From positions 1 through 64,000 of the forward strand of contig CAXBBM010000014.1 of NCBI GenBank assembly GCA_963973915.1: a stretch of DNA of 64,000 bases, read 5' to 3'. The notes under the pieces were generated by a model. The model worked only from the letters and a program-made list of their open reading frames with translations. It was not told the DNA's origin and did not search any database. Below are positions 44,923 through 52,180 of the stretch, piece after piece. This DNA comes from Polycyclovorans sp002706265 (GTDB lineage: Bacteria > Pseudomonadota > Gammaproteobacteria > Nevskiales > Nevskiaceae). Positions within the stretch are counted from its first letter, which is position 1, and every line of letters begins with the position of its first letter. The position numbers and the translations under genes are program-made.

Positions 44923-46092
44923 TTAACCCTTTACCAGCCGAAGCGCTGCTCCACTCGGCTTTGACTCGGCGCTTGCTGCTCGCCCACCCTTAAGGGCATT
45001 CAGCATGAGTCCGAATGTCAACTCATTGATTTCTTCTGGAGAGATTGAAAGCTGATGAGCCACATCAGCCTTACTTAATCCCTCTTGACGTAAAGCAGAG
45101 AATATTTTCTCAAGAACAATCGATTTCTCGTGATTGATACTCTCCGGCTCCTTCTGCCTATAACCGGCTTGAGCCAACTGAATGCACAAGGTTCGATAGG
45201 TCCAGTCAGTAGTCAGGCCCAGGGCATGAAGACGGTAATTCAGTGCTGCCACAGAAACCGACCAGTGCCTCTTATGCCGAATCAGACTGGAGAGCGTTGC
45301 GGACTTCGGAGCCATAGCAAGAACACTAGCTCTTGGCATGAGAAACGCGGAAGCAAACGCGTTGGCTTCGCGCTCCAAATCAGGGCCGTGTGGTTGAGCA
45401 TGTTGGTGAAGCACTAAATGACCTAACTCATGCGCCGCATCGAACCGACAATGCTCCGCAGACTTAAATGTGTTTAGAAAGACGTATGGACGACCTCCCT
45501 TCCACATTGAAAAGGCATCCACCTCCTTCGCGTCAATCGCCAACGAAAACACGCGCACGCCCTTCGACTCTAAAAGGGCGATCATGTTCTTAATTGGCAA
45601 CTCGCCAATCCCCCAATGCGCCCGGAGCATGTCGGCAGCAGCTTCCGGGTTCTGAGCCGACGAGCGCGAGGGGTAACCCTCCGGCTCACTCGAGTCATAA
45701 TCCCCAGAAGCAACAGCATTTCCCCCGCCTTCTCGCCCCAGGTCTGGAACATCCGGATTGGGTAGTTCAAACCGAGATTCGATCCACTCATTGAGCAACA
45801 AAGCAACAGCACCAGCACCCAAGGCTGAATCACGCTGGGAAGCCGTCATTTTCGACAAAGACCGAAAGCTCGCCACATCAGGGGTTGGGAATTCTGGATC
45901 ATCTCCAAAGAAGAACGCTTCGGGGAACCGAAGCGTTTCTGAGATTTGTTTAAGTGTGTTGCTTTCGGGTTCCTGAGAGCCAGCCTCATAGCTTGAAACT
46001 GATCTTTCGGTTACTCCAATGTGTTTAGCTAGCTCGCGCTTCTTCATGCCTCTTCGTTTTCGGGCAAGGCTCAGTCTCAATGGATTGAACAT
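44923..46092 (-). CDS. XRE-family HTH / ImmA-IrrE metallopeptidase protein
   Basis: The 389-residue protein joins an N-terminal XRE helix-turn-helix (residues 6-55; RELAKHIGVTERSVSSYEAG) to an ImmA/IrrE (M78) peptidase domain with zinc motif HELGH at 221-225 and the downstream LEREANAFASAFLMP. A C-terminal helical part has a second possible HTH (GLSKADVAHQLSISPEEINELT). Such proteins cleave repressors or act as antitoxin-like regulators. An open extension upstream of the chosen ATG overlaps the preceding gene and is not supported. The DNA is visibly less GC-rich than the trb region. Confidence 0.9.
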   Translation of the reverse strand: MFNPLRLSLARKRRGMKKRELAKHIGVTERSVSSYEAGSQEPESNTLKQISETLRFPEAFFFGDDPEFPTPDVASFRSLSKMTASQRDSALGAGAVALLLNEWIESRFELPNPDVPDLGREGGGNAVASGDYDSSEPEGYPSRSSAQNPEAAADMLRAHWGIGELPIKNMIALLESKGVRVFSLAIDAKEVDAFSMWKGGRPYVFLNTFKSAEHCRFDAAHELGHLVLHQHAQPHGPDLEREANAFASAFLMPRASVLAMAPKSATLSSLIRHKRHWSVSVAALNYRLHALGLTTDWTYRTLCIQLAQAGYRQKEPESINHEKSIVLEKIFSALRQEGLSKADVAHQLSISPEEINELTFGLMLNALKGGRAASAESKPSGAALRLVKG

Positions 46093-46102
46093 GACAACCT
46101 CG

Positions 46103-46744
46103 TCATGCTTTACGACGAATATCGATTTCGATGTCCGGTCCGCTGGGCGGATAGATCTCCACCAAATCATCATCGAACGGAATACTACCGAGGATGATTC
46201 GTTCAGACCATTCAGATATTTTTCCGTCTTTGCCGATGCTCGACGGGCGCGACAACTCAAGGCGAATCTCACCACGTACCGTATCGGTATGGTGCATCAA
46301 AACCCAGGTTTGCTTTCCATCAGCCTCATCTTGGATGTCCGGAGGCAATTTCTCAAACAACTCCAACTGACGATTAGCCTCAATAGCTTCGACCGTATTG
46401 CGCCCCTTCTTGGAACGGTTGCAAGGGTGTGCGGATGGATTGCCGGTCGCTTCGTCGCCCGACGCTACAGTGATAGCCAACCCCCGTTCCTCGTGAACCG
46501 TCAACGCATAACTTCCAACTTCCTGCCGAGTCCAACCAAGAGGGCGAAGCTGCTCACGAAGTGCAGCGACGATCTCTCCCCACATGTTCAAGCCATGGTA
46601 GATCGTTGGATGGTTGAGAGTGAGGCGCGTCCGTTGCAGATGGCCCTGGTAGACCGCTTCACGAAGTGCGACTTCATTGACCTCAAGTTGGTCAAGTCGA
46701 CTGGCAATTTCATCAGTGTTCTCGAACAATACAATAGCGTTCAT
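46103..46744 (-). CDS. Hypothetical protein, first gene of the XRE/ImmA-Abi_C operon
   Basis: This 213-residue protein matches no family I recognise. It is soluble, acidic in its C-terminal part, and has conserved-looking stretches (LREQLRPLGWTRQEVGSYAL, KQTWVLMHHTDT, ISEWSERIILGSIPFDDD) that suggest a beta-rich C-terminal domain. It is the first gene after the operator-like promoter and is followed by the metallopeptidase gene after 10 bp. By position it could be a toxin, a substrate of the peptidase or a sensor. Confidence 0.7.
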   Translation of the reverse strand: MNAIVLFENTDEIASRLDQLEVNEVALREAVYQGHLQRTRLTLNHPTIYHGLNMWGEIVAALREQLRPLGWTRQEVGSYALTVHEERGLAITVASGDEATGNPSAHPCNRSKKGRNTVEAIEANRQLELFEKLPPDIQDEADGKQTWVLMHHTDTVRGEIRLELSRPSSIGKDGKISEWSERIILGSIPFDDDLVEIYPPSGPDIEIDIRRKA

Positions 46745-46776
46745 AGCGTTTCGGGCCCCAGCTTAGACTTCCGGTT

Positions 46777-46805
46777 ATTATTCCTCATTTGAGGTGAAAA
46801 AACAA
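46777..46805 (-). promoter_or_regulatory. Promoter with operator-like palindrome for the defence-like operon
   Basis: On the minus strand, -35 TTGTTT (46805-46800) and -10 AATAAT (46782-46777, 5 of 6) are 17 bp apart. The palindrome CCTCATTTGAGG (46783-46794; 5-bp arms) fills the spacer and abuts the -10, where a repressor would block RNA polymerase. The first gene starts 32 bp downstream of the -10. The XRE protein encoded by the operon is the natural candidate to bind it. Confidence 0.6.
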
Positions 46806-46824
46806 GAAGTCGAAATGTGCTTCG

Positions 46825-47067
46825 CTACGATGCCGTTGGATGGCGGTCGGATGACCTAGGATTTCGTCTAAACCCCCGATCCCGCGCCATGAACGCCTCC
46901 AGCATATGCGGGATCAGCGTCACGGCATCGACCGGCTCGCCGTAGGTCTGCGCATGCAGCGCGGCGTAGCGGTCGAGGTCGGCCTTCAGACTGGCCGGAC
47001 ACGCGAAGGTCAGCTTGACCGTCTCGCTCTTGGGCAACGGTCCGAGCCGCAGCTTGTTCGTGTTCAT
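46825..47067 (-). CDS. DUF2274 protein at the end of the trb operon
   Basis: This 80-residue protein fits DUF2274, usually found directly after trbI in Tn4371-like elements. It has KLRLGPLPKSETVKLTFACP and LKADLDRYAALHAQTYG, resembling a ribbon-helix-helix DNA-binding protein, and a basic tail. Its start overlaps the trbI stop (ATGA). It is the last gene of the conjugation operon. Confidence 0.8.
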   Translation of the reverse strand: MNTNKLRLGPLPKSETVKLTFACPASLKADLDRYAALHAQTYGEPVDAVTLIPHMLEAFMARDRGFRRNPRSSDRHPTAS

Positions 47068-48365
47068 TGCGATGATCCTCTCTGGAAGAACAGCGGCTGG
47101 TACGGCCGCAGCACCAGATCCCGGTTGACGATGACGCGCACCGGCAGGCCGGGACGGCTGGTCAGCGTGGGCTGGATGTTCATGTTGCGCCGGGTCACTT
47201 CCTGGCCGACTTGATTGATCGTGTCCTGCGCGCTGTCGCGGCCGGCGATGATGACGCGGTTGCCGTCCTGCCGGTTCTCGGGTGCGGCCAGCTCGGCGCC
47301 GACGCCCAGCAGCGTGGTCAGCAGCGCGCCGGCGAAGATGCGATTCCAATGCCAATCGACGCCATCCTCCAGGCCGGCGTCGCCGGCTGGGTCGGTGCCG
47401 ACCAGGTTGTCGAGCTGGAACGAGGATGTGTCCGGCAGGATCATCCGGTTCCACACCACTTGCACGCGGGTCTGCCCGTAGCTCACCTGGCTGTTGTAGC
47501 GGCCGAGGATGCGCGAGCCTTGCGGGATCAACAGATGGCGGCCGGTGGCCGTGTCGTAGACCGGCTCCGTCACCGTGGCGATCACGTCGCCCGGCAGGTC
47601 GGAGTTGATGCCTGTCACCAGCGCCGCCGCAATCACCGTGCCGGCCATCACCTGGTACGGCGAGGCAGGCAGTTGCAGGTTGCCGGAATTACGGGTTTCC
47701 GTAGAACCGGCATTGCTCAAAAACGCCTCCTTCTGATCCTGCCGGTTTTGCACGGCGGTGGGGTCGAGCGGCTGCGCCGCCGTCGAAGCCGGCCCGGCGG
47801 CCAGCGGATCGAAACCCGCCAGCCCGGTCAGCGGTGGCGCTCCCGCCGGGGTCTGAGCGGGAGCGGCCACGGCGGCGCGTTGTCCGCCCGTACTGAAGAA
47901 CACGGACGAAGCTGCCGCATCCTCGGCTTCCTTGAGCCGCGCCAGGCGCTCGGCCTCGGCCGGGTCATGACCGGGCTGCGCATAGCCTTGCGCCTGCTGC
48001 TCGGCGCGCAGCATTGGCCCGCCGAGGTCGCCGGGCAACGGCTCGCCCAGCACCGGCACCTCCGGCGGCAAGGACGGCGGCAGTTGCGAATAGTCAGCGG
48101 GCAACCGGGCCAGCCCTTCGGAGGGCGAGACGCGATCGACGTTGTACAGCTCGGCCGGCTCGCTCCCGCCACGGCGCTGCGGTGCTTGCAGCGACCAGAG
48201 CGTTGCGCCCAGCACGGCGGTGGCCACGCCGCCGGCGAGCACCGCCAGCACGCGCCGGTTCAGGCGCGTGACCGGGCGCGGCTGCGCGCGCAGCGCGACC
48301 TGTTCCGGCGCCACCTTGGGCGGGGCGTCGGGTGCCGGACGGCCGGAAGCGTTGTCCTGGTCCAT
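47064..48365 (-). CDS. trbI: Conjugal transfer protein TrbI (VirB10-like)
   Basis: TrbI is the 433-residue envelope-spanning scaffold of the mating-pair type IV secretion system. It has a cytoplasmic N-terminus, one membrane helix (about residues 38-56), a Pro/Ala-rich periplasmic linker and the VirB10 C-terminal beta-barrel domain (VMAGTVIAAALVTGINSDLPGDVIATV, LLIPQGSRILGRYNSQVSYGQ). An extended upstream frame is only a shadow of trbG. The ATG is followed by MDQDNASGRP. Confidence 0.95.
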   Translation of the reverse strand: MDQDNASGRPAPDAPPKVAPEQVALRAQPRPVTRLNRRVLAVLAGGVATAVLGATLWSLQAPQRRGGSEPAELYNVDRVSPSEGLARLPADYSQLPPSLPPEVPVLGEPLPGDLGGPMLRAEQQAQGYAQPGHDPAEAERLARLKEAEDAAASSVFFSTGGQRAAVAAPAQTPAGAPPLTGLAGFDPLAAGPASTAAQPLDPTAVQNRQDQKEAFLSNAGSTETRNSGNLQLPASPYQVMAGTVIAAALVTGINSDLPGDVIATVTEPVYDTATGRHLLIPQGSRILGRYNSQVSYGQTRVQVVWNRMILPDTSSFQLDNLVGTDPAGDAGLEDGVDWHWNRIFAGALLTTLLGVGAELAAPENRQDGNRVIIAGRDSAQDTINQVGQEVTRRNMNIQPTLTSRPGLPVRVIVNRDLVLRPYQPLFFQRGSSQ

Positions 48366-48367
48366 GC

Positions 48368-49354
48368 TCAGTTCCTCCGCACGCCATCGGTTCGCTCGAT
48401 GCGCACCACGTCGCCCCTGTCGCCGCCCAGGCGCAGTTCGGCCGCGCCGAACAGGCGGTCCACAATGTAGTACGGGGTGCGGAAGCGGTAGTTTACGAGC
48501 TGGCCATCGCCCTGCGCGCCGATCACGAACAGCGGCGGCAGCTCGCCTTGTGCGATACCGGCCGGAAACTGGATGTAGACCTTCTCCGTGTCGTCGAAGA
48601 CACGCAGCGGCTTCCACGGCGGATTGCTGCCGCTGATCGCGTAGCGGAAGCGGATGTTCTCCAGCGTCAGGCCGGTATCGAGCGGCGCCGCCGTCTGCGC
48701 CGCCTGCGCCTGGCGCTGCAAGGCCAGCATGCGGTCGCGCGGATAGTCCCAGGACACCGACGCCATCCACGCCTTCTCGGTCGAGGTCAGCTCGACCAGG
48801 TACGTCCTACGGCTGGTGGTGATGACCAGATTGGTTTTCAGCCCGGCGCGGATCGGCTTCACCAGCACGTTGATGCGCAGATCGTCGCCCGCGCCGCTGG
48901 ACGTGTCGCCAACGATCCAGCGCACCGTATCGCCGGCGGCGACCGTCACCAGTTCCTCGCCGGGCTGGAGTGTAATCACCGTGACCCGCTCCGGACTCGT
49001 ATAGACCTGGTACAGCGCGCCGTCGGTAAACGGCCAGACCTGGATCGCATTGATGTAGCCGTCGCGCGTGGGCGCCATGCGCGCTTCTTCGTTGGCGCGG
49101 GACACGCGCACGCGCTCGTCCTCCGGCTCGGGTGCCGTCTCCGTTTCCGCGAGTTCGGGCAGCGGCATCAACTGTCCCGGTAGCGGCAAGGGTTCCGGCA
49201 TCGCAACCACTTCCATCGGCAGCGGCGGTTCGGGCAAGGGCTGCGCCTGTACCGGCTCGTCGAGCGTGATGCTCGGCGGCTTGCGCGGCGTGGCGCAGCC
49301 CGACAGGGCGATGGCGAGCAATGCAACAGCGTAAAAACGGAAAGACGGTTTCAT
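48368..49354 (-). CDS. trbG: Conjugal transfer protein TrbG (VirB9-like)
   Basis: TrbG, 328 residues, is an outer-membrane core component that partners TrbI. It has a lipoprotein signal (LLAIALSGCATP) and the VirB9 pattern: VWPFTDGALYQVYTSPERVTVITLQPGE, then ITTSRRTYLVELTS and, near the C-terminus, FRFRTPYYIVDRLFGAAELR-like residues. It starts inside the trbF stop (ATGA) and ends 2 bp before trbI. Confidence 0.95.
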   Translation of the reverse strand: MKPSFRFYAVALLAIALSGCATPRKPPSITLDEPVQAQPLPEPPLPMEVVAMPEPLPLPGQLMPLPELAETETAPEPEDERVRVSRANEEARMAPTRDGYINAIQVWPFTDGALYQVYTSPERVTVITLQPGEELVTVAAGDTVRWIVGDTSSGAGDDLRINVLVKPIRAGLKTNLVITTSRRTYLVELTSTEKAWMASVSWDYPRDRMLALQRQAQAAQTAAPLDTGLTLENIRFRYAISGSNPPWKPLRVFDDTEKVYIQFPAGIAQGELPPLFVIGAQGDGQLVNYRFRTPYYIVDRLFGAAELRLGGDRGDVVRIERTDGVRRN

Positions 49355-50055
49355 GGCCTGCCTCCTTCGGTTGAGTCGAGTTCACGGCTCCACGACAGGC
49401 CGTTGACGTAGATACCCAGGGGATTGCGGCGCAGCCGTTCTTCGGTGCGCGGCGTTTGCAACACGATGGACACCACCGCCGTCCAGCGCTCCAGTCCCGC
49501 CGCTGCGCCGTTGACGTAGCGGCGCTCCGTCCACCGCACCTGGAACGACGCATCGCTCGCGCGCACGACGCTGTTGATCTGCACCGTCACCGTTTCCCGG
49601 CCGATCCGTGCGAAGGGGTCGTTGGCGCGCGCATGCTCGTTGAGCACGGCCGCACCGCGGTCGGTGGTGTAGTCGTAGGCGTCCAGCCAGTTCTGGCGCA
49701 CGACGATGGGGTCGATGGACAGCGAGCGCACCAGCGTGACGAAGCGCGCCAAATGGTGGGCGATCTGCGCATCGTTGGGCCGGTACGGCGTGGCCGCTTC
49801 GCCGACGGCGCGCACTTGCCCGCCGTGGTCCACTTCCACCACGTAGGGCGTGACGATGGACTGCGCCGAACGCCAGACAAGGCCGGCGGCCATCAGCAGC
49901 GCCAGCACCAGGCAGCCGAAAGCCATCAGTCGCCAGTTCTTGGCCTGTGTACGGGCCGAGCCGATGCGCTCGTCCCATACCTGTTCGGCAGCCTGGTATG
50001 GCGTCGCCGGTTGCGGTGTGTCGGCATAGCGCACCTGCGGTCGTTTGAATCGCAT
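49351..50055 (-). CDS. trbF: Conjugal transfer protein TrbF (VirB8-like)
   Basis: TrbF, 234 residues, is a bitopic inner-membrane assembly factor. One helix (about residues 44-66) precedes a VirB8-like periplasmic domain with SIVTPYVVEVDHGGQV, the segment LSIDPIVVRQNWLDAYDYTTDRG and VRWTERRYVNG. It starts 12 bp after trbL and overlaps trbG by 4 bp. Confidence 0.94.
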   Translation of the reverse strand: MRFKRPQVRYADTPQPATPYQAAEQVWDERIGSARTQAKNWRLMAFGCLVLALLMAAGLVWRSAQSIVTPYVVEVDHGGQVRAVGEAATPYRPNDAQIAHHLARFVTLVRSLSIDPIVVRQNWLDAYDYTTDRGAAVLNEHARANDPFARIGRETVTVQINSVVRASDASFQVRWTERRYVNGAAAGLERWTAVVSIVLQTPRTEERLRRNPLGIYVNGLSWSRELDSTEGGRP

Positions 50056-50067
50056 GGCAGGTTCTCC

Positions 50068-51429
50068 TTATGAGTTCGATGGATCGCGCAGGCTGGGGCC
50101 GCTGCCCGCGCCGCCCCCGTCGCCACCGCGCAGCGTGTGCGCGACGGTGGTGGCGGCATGGGAAAGCTGCTGGCGGCGTTGCAGGCGTCTGGCCCACGCG
50201 GGTTGTCCGGTGTTGGCAGGCGCGCCTTCCGCACCGCCCTGAGCGGTCGCGCCGGTAGCAGCGCTGCCCGTGGAAACATTGGGATTGATGGCGGCAGCGG
50301 CGCGCGCTTGCAGCGAACGCGCACCGGCGGACATGCGCTGCCCGACCGACTGCGCGCCGGTCCGGGCGACGTTGCCCAGGCCGGCCGCCGCGCCTCTGAG
50401 GCCACCGCCGGCACCGGCGGAACCTGCCTGGAAAGCCGACCGCGCGCTGCTGGCGGTCGATGCCATCGACCGTGCGCCGCCGACCGCCATGCGAGCCGCT
50501 CCGGGCGCCATGCGCGCGCCGGCCGCGACGGCACCGCCGACGCCGGTGGCCGCTGCGCCCACCGCGACCGCCGTACCGGCCGCGCCGAGCGTGGCGCCCG
50601 CCATCGCCCCGGCGCCGAGCTGCGGCGAACCGGACACCAGGCCAGTCGCGATACCTGGTCCGAAGATCCCCAGGGCCAGCAGCGACAGCGACGCCAGCAT
50701 GATGACCAGCGCGTGGTCGATGGAGGGTTCGGCCGGCGTGACCTGGAACTCGGCGAACAAGCCGGTGCCGATGCCGACGATCACCGCCAAGACCAAGACC
50801 TTGATGCCCGAGGCCACGACATTCCCCAGCACCTTTTCGGCCAGGAACGCGGTCTTGTTCCACAAGGCGAACGGCACCAACACAAAGCCGGCGAGCGTGG
50901 TCAGCTTGAACTCGATCAGCGTGATGAAAAGCTGGATCGCCAGGATGAAAAAACTGAGGATCACCACCAGCCAGGCGAGGAACAGCACGGTGATGACATC
51001 GAGGTTGGTGAACACGCCTGGAAAGCCGGTCATGTCGCCGATCTGTTCCATGATCGGCGCGGCGGCGTCGATGCCGGTCTTGGCCAGCCGCCCCGGTTGC
51101 AGGAACTCGGCCTGCGTCAGCGTCGAGCCGGAAGCGGTCAGCCCCAGACCCGCGAAAGAACGGAACACGATGCTGGCCAGCCAGTTGAAGTTGCCGATGA
51201 TGTAAGCGAACACGCCAACGTAGAGCACTTTGCGGATCAGCCGGGCGATCACGTCATCGCCCTGGCCGGTGGCATGACTCATCGCCCAGTACAGGCCCGC
51301 GATGGTGATGTCGATCACGATCAACGTGGCAGTGAGGAACGCGACCTCGCCACCCAGCAACCCGAAACCCGAGTCGATGTAGTTGGCGAAGACGATCAGG
51401 AAGCGGTCGATCACCGCCACGTCATTCAT
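50068..51429 (-). CDS. trbL: Conjugal transfer protein TrbL (VirB6-like)
   Basis: TrbL, 453 residues, is the polytopic inner-membrane channel component. At least six hydrophobic helices lie in residues 20-270 (for example VTVLFLAWLVVILSFFILAI). The C-terminal third is a low-complexity Ala/Gly-rich cytoplasmic tail with RMSAGARSLQARAAAAI. The start follows the trbJ stop by 10 bp, with no gene between them. Confidence 0.93.
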   Translation of the reverse strand: MNDVAVIDRFLIVFANYIDSGFGLLGGEVAFLTATLIVIDITIAGLYWAMSHATGQGDDVIARLIRKVLYVGVFAYIIGNFNWLASIVFRSFAGLGLTASGSTLTQAEFLQPGRLAKTGIDAAAPIMEQIGDMTGFPGVFTNLDVITVLFLAWLVVILSFFILAIQLFITLIEFKLTTLAGFVLVPFALWNKTAFLAEKVLGNVVASGIKVLVLAVIVGIGTGLFAEFQVTPAEPSIDHALVIMLASLSLLALGIFGPGIATGLVSGSPQLGAGAMAGATLGAAGTAVAVGAAATGVGGAVAAGARMAPGAARMAVGGARSMASTASSARSAFQAGSAGAGGGLRGAAAGLGNVARTGAQSVGQRMSAGARSLQARAAAAINPNVSTGSAATGATAQGGAEGAPANTGQPAWARRLQRRQQLSHAATTVAHTLRGGDGGGAGSGPSLRDPSNS

Positions 51430-51439
51430 GGCCTGTTCC

Positions 51440-52180
51440 TCAGTCGCGGTAGAACGGCACGGTCTGCGGCGTGTACGGCGTGCCCTCGCCGAGGAAGCGC
51501 CGCCGCACTTCGCGCGATTGCTCGGTGGCCGCCGCCTGGCGCGCCAGTTCCAGCGACGCGGCCCGGTCCTGCGTCAACTGGAGCTGCTGCGCCTGGATCG
51601 CCTGCTTGGCCTGCAAGGCCAGCAACTGGTTGGTCGCCTGCATGGCTTGCAGCGCGCCGTTGGCCGACTGGCTCTGGCCGACCAGATCGGCGAGCACGCC
51701 TTCGTCTTCGCTGAGGTTCTGGTACACCTGCGCCTGCACGCGCATCGCGGTGTGCAGGCCGTCGAGCGTATGGCGCCAGCGCTCGCGCGCGTCTTGTGCC
51801 ATGCGGTCGCCGCTCACGGTCGCTGCGTATTCGTGCGGATACAGCCGGGCGAACTCCTGGTCCAGATTTTCCACCCGGTAGGCGAGTCCCTGCGCCTCAG
51901 CCATCAGGCGTTCGATGGTCGCCAGCGTCGAGCGCAGGCGATTGACCGTGTTGTAGTCCAATCGATCCAGATTGCGTGCCTGGTTGATCAGCATCTGCGC
52001 TTCGTTCTGAAGCTGCCGCACCTGGTTGTCGATCTGTTGCAGCGTGCGGATCGCGGTCAACGTGTTCTGGATCAGGTTGGTCGGGTCGATGACGGTGAAG
52101 GCGAAAGCTGCGGCAGGCTGAATCGCCAGCGTGGTCGCCAGCACCGCAGCCAACGACATGGAACGCATACGGGTTTTCAT
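51440..52180 (-). CDS. trbJ: Conjugal transfer protein TrbJ (VirB5-like)
   Basis: TrbJ is the 246-residue periplasmic VirB5-like protein of the mating-pair system. It has a signal peptide (cleavage near AAAFAF), the coiled region IRTLQQIDNQVRQLQNEAQML and a long helical body. The C-terminal tail ends RRRFLGEGTPYTPQ, almost the same as the tail of the EexN lipoprotein at 58975-59223 (RRRFMGDG-PYTPP). In RP4, TrbJ has been linked to entry exclusion with TrbK. The start overlaps the trbE stop. Confidence 0.93.
   Translation of the reverse strand: MKTRMRSMSLAAVLATTLAIQPAAAFAFTVIDPTNLIQNTLTAIRTLQQIDNQVRQLQNEAQMLINQARNLDRLDYNTVNRLRSTLATIERLMAEAQGLAYRVENLDQEFARLYPHEYAATVSGDRMAQDARERWRHTLDGLHTAMRVQAQVYQNLSEDEGVLADLVGQSQSANGALQAMQATNQLLALQAKQAIQAQQLQLTQDRAASLELARQAAATEQSREVRRRFLGEGTPYTPQTVPFYRD

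Noticed and set aside
46093..46275. 61-residue N-terminal extension of the XRE/ImmA protein
   Set aside because: It would overlap the preceding gene by over 170 bp and lacks any conserved feature. The HTH begins directly after the internal ATG.
47064..48770. Upstream part of the long frame around trbI as extra trbI sequence
   Set aside because: The frame before 48365 overlaps trbG and has no membrane-protein features. The ATG at 48365 gives a normal TrbI.
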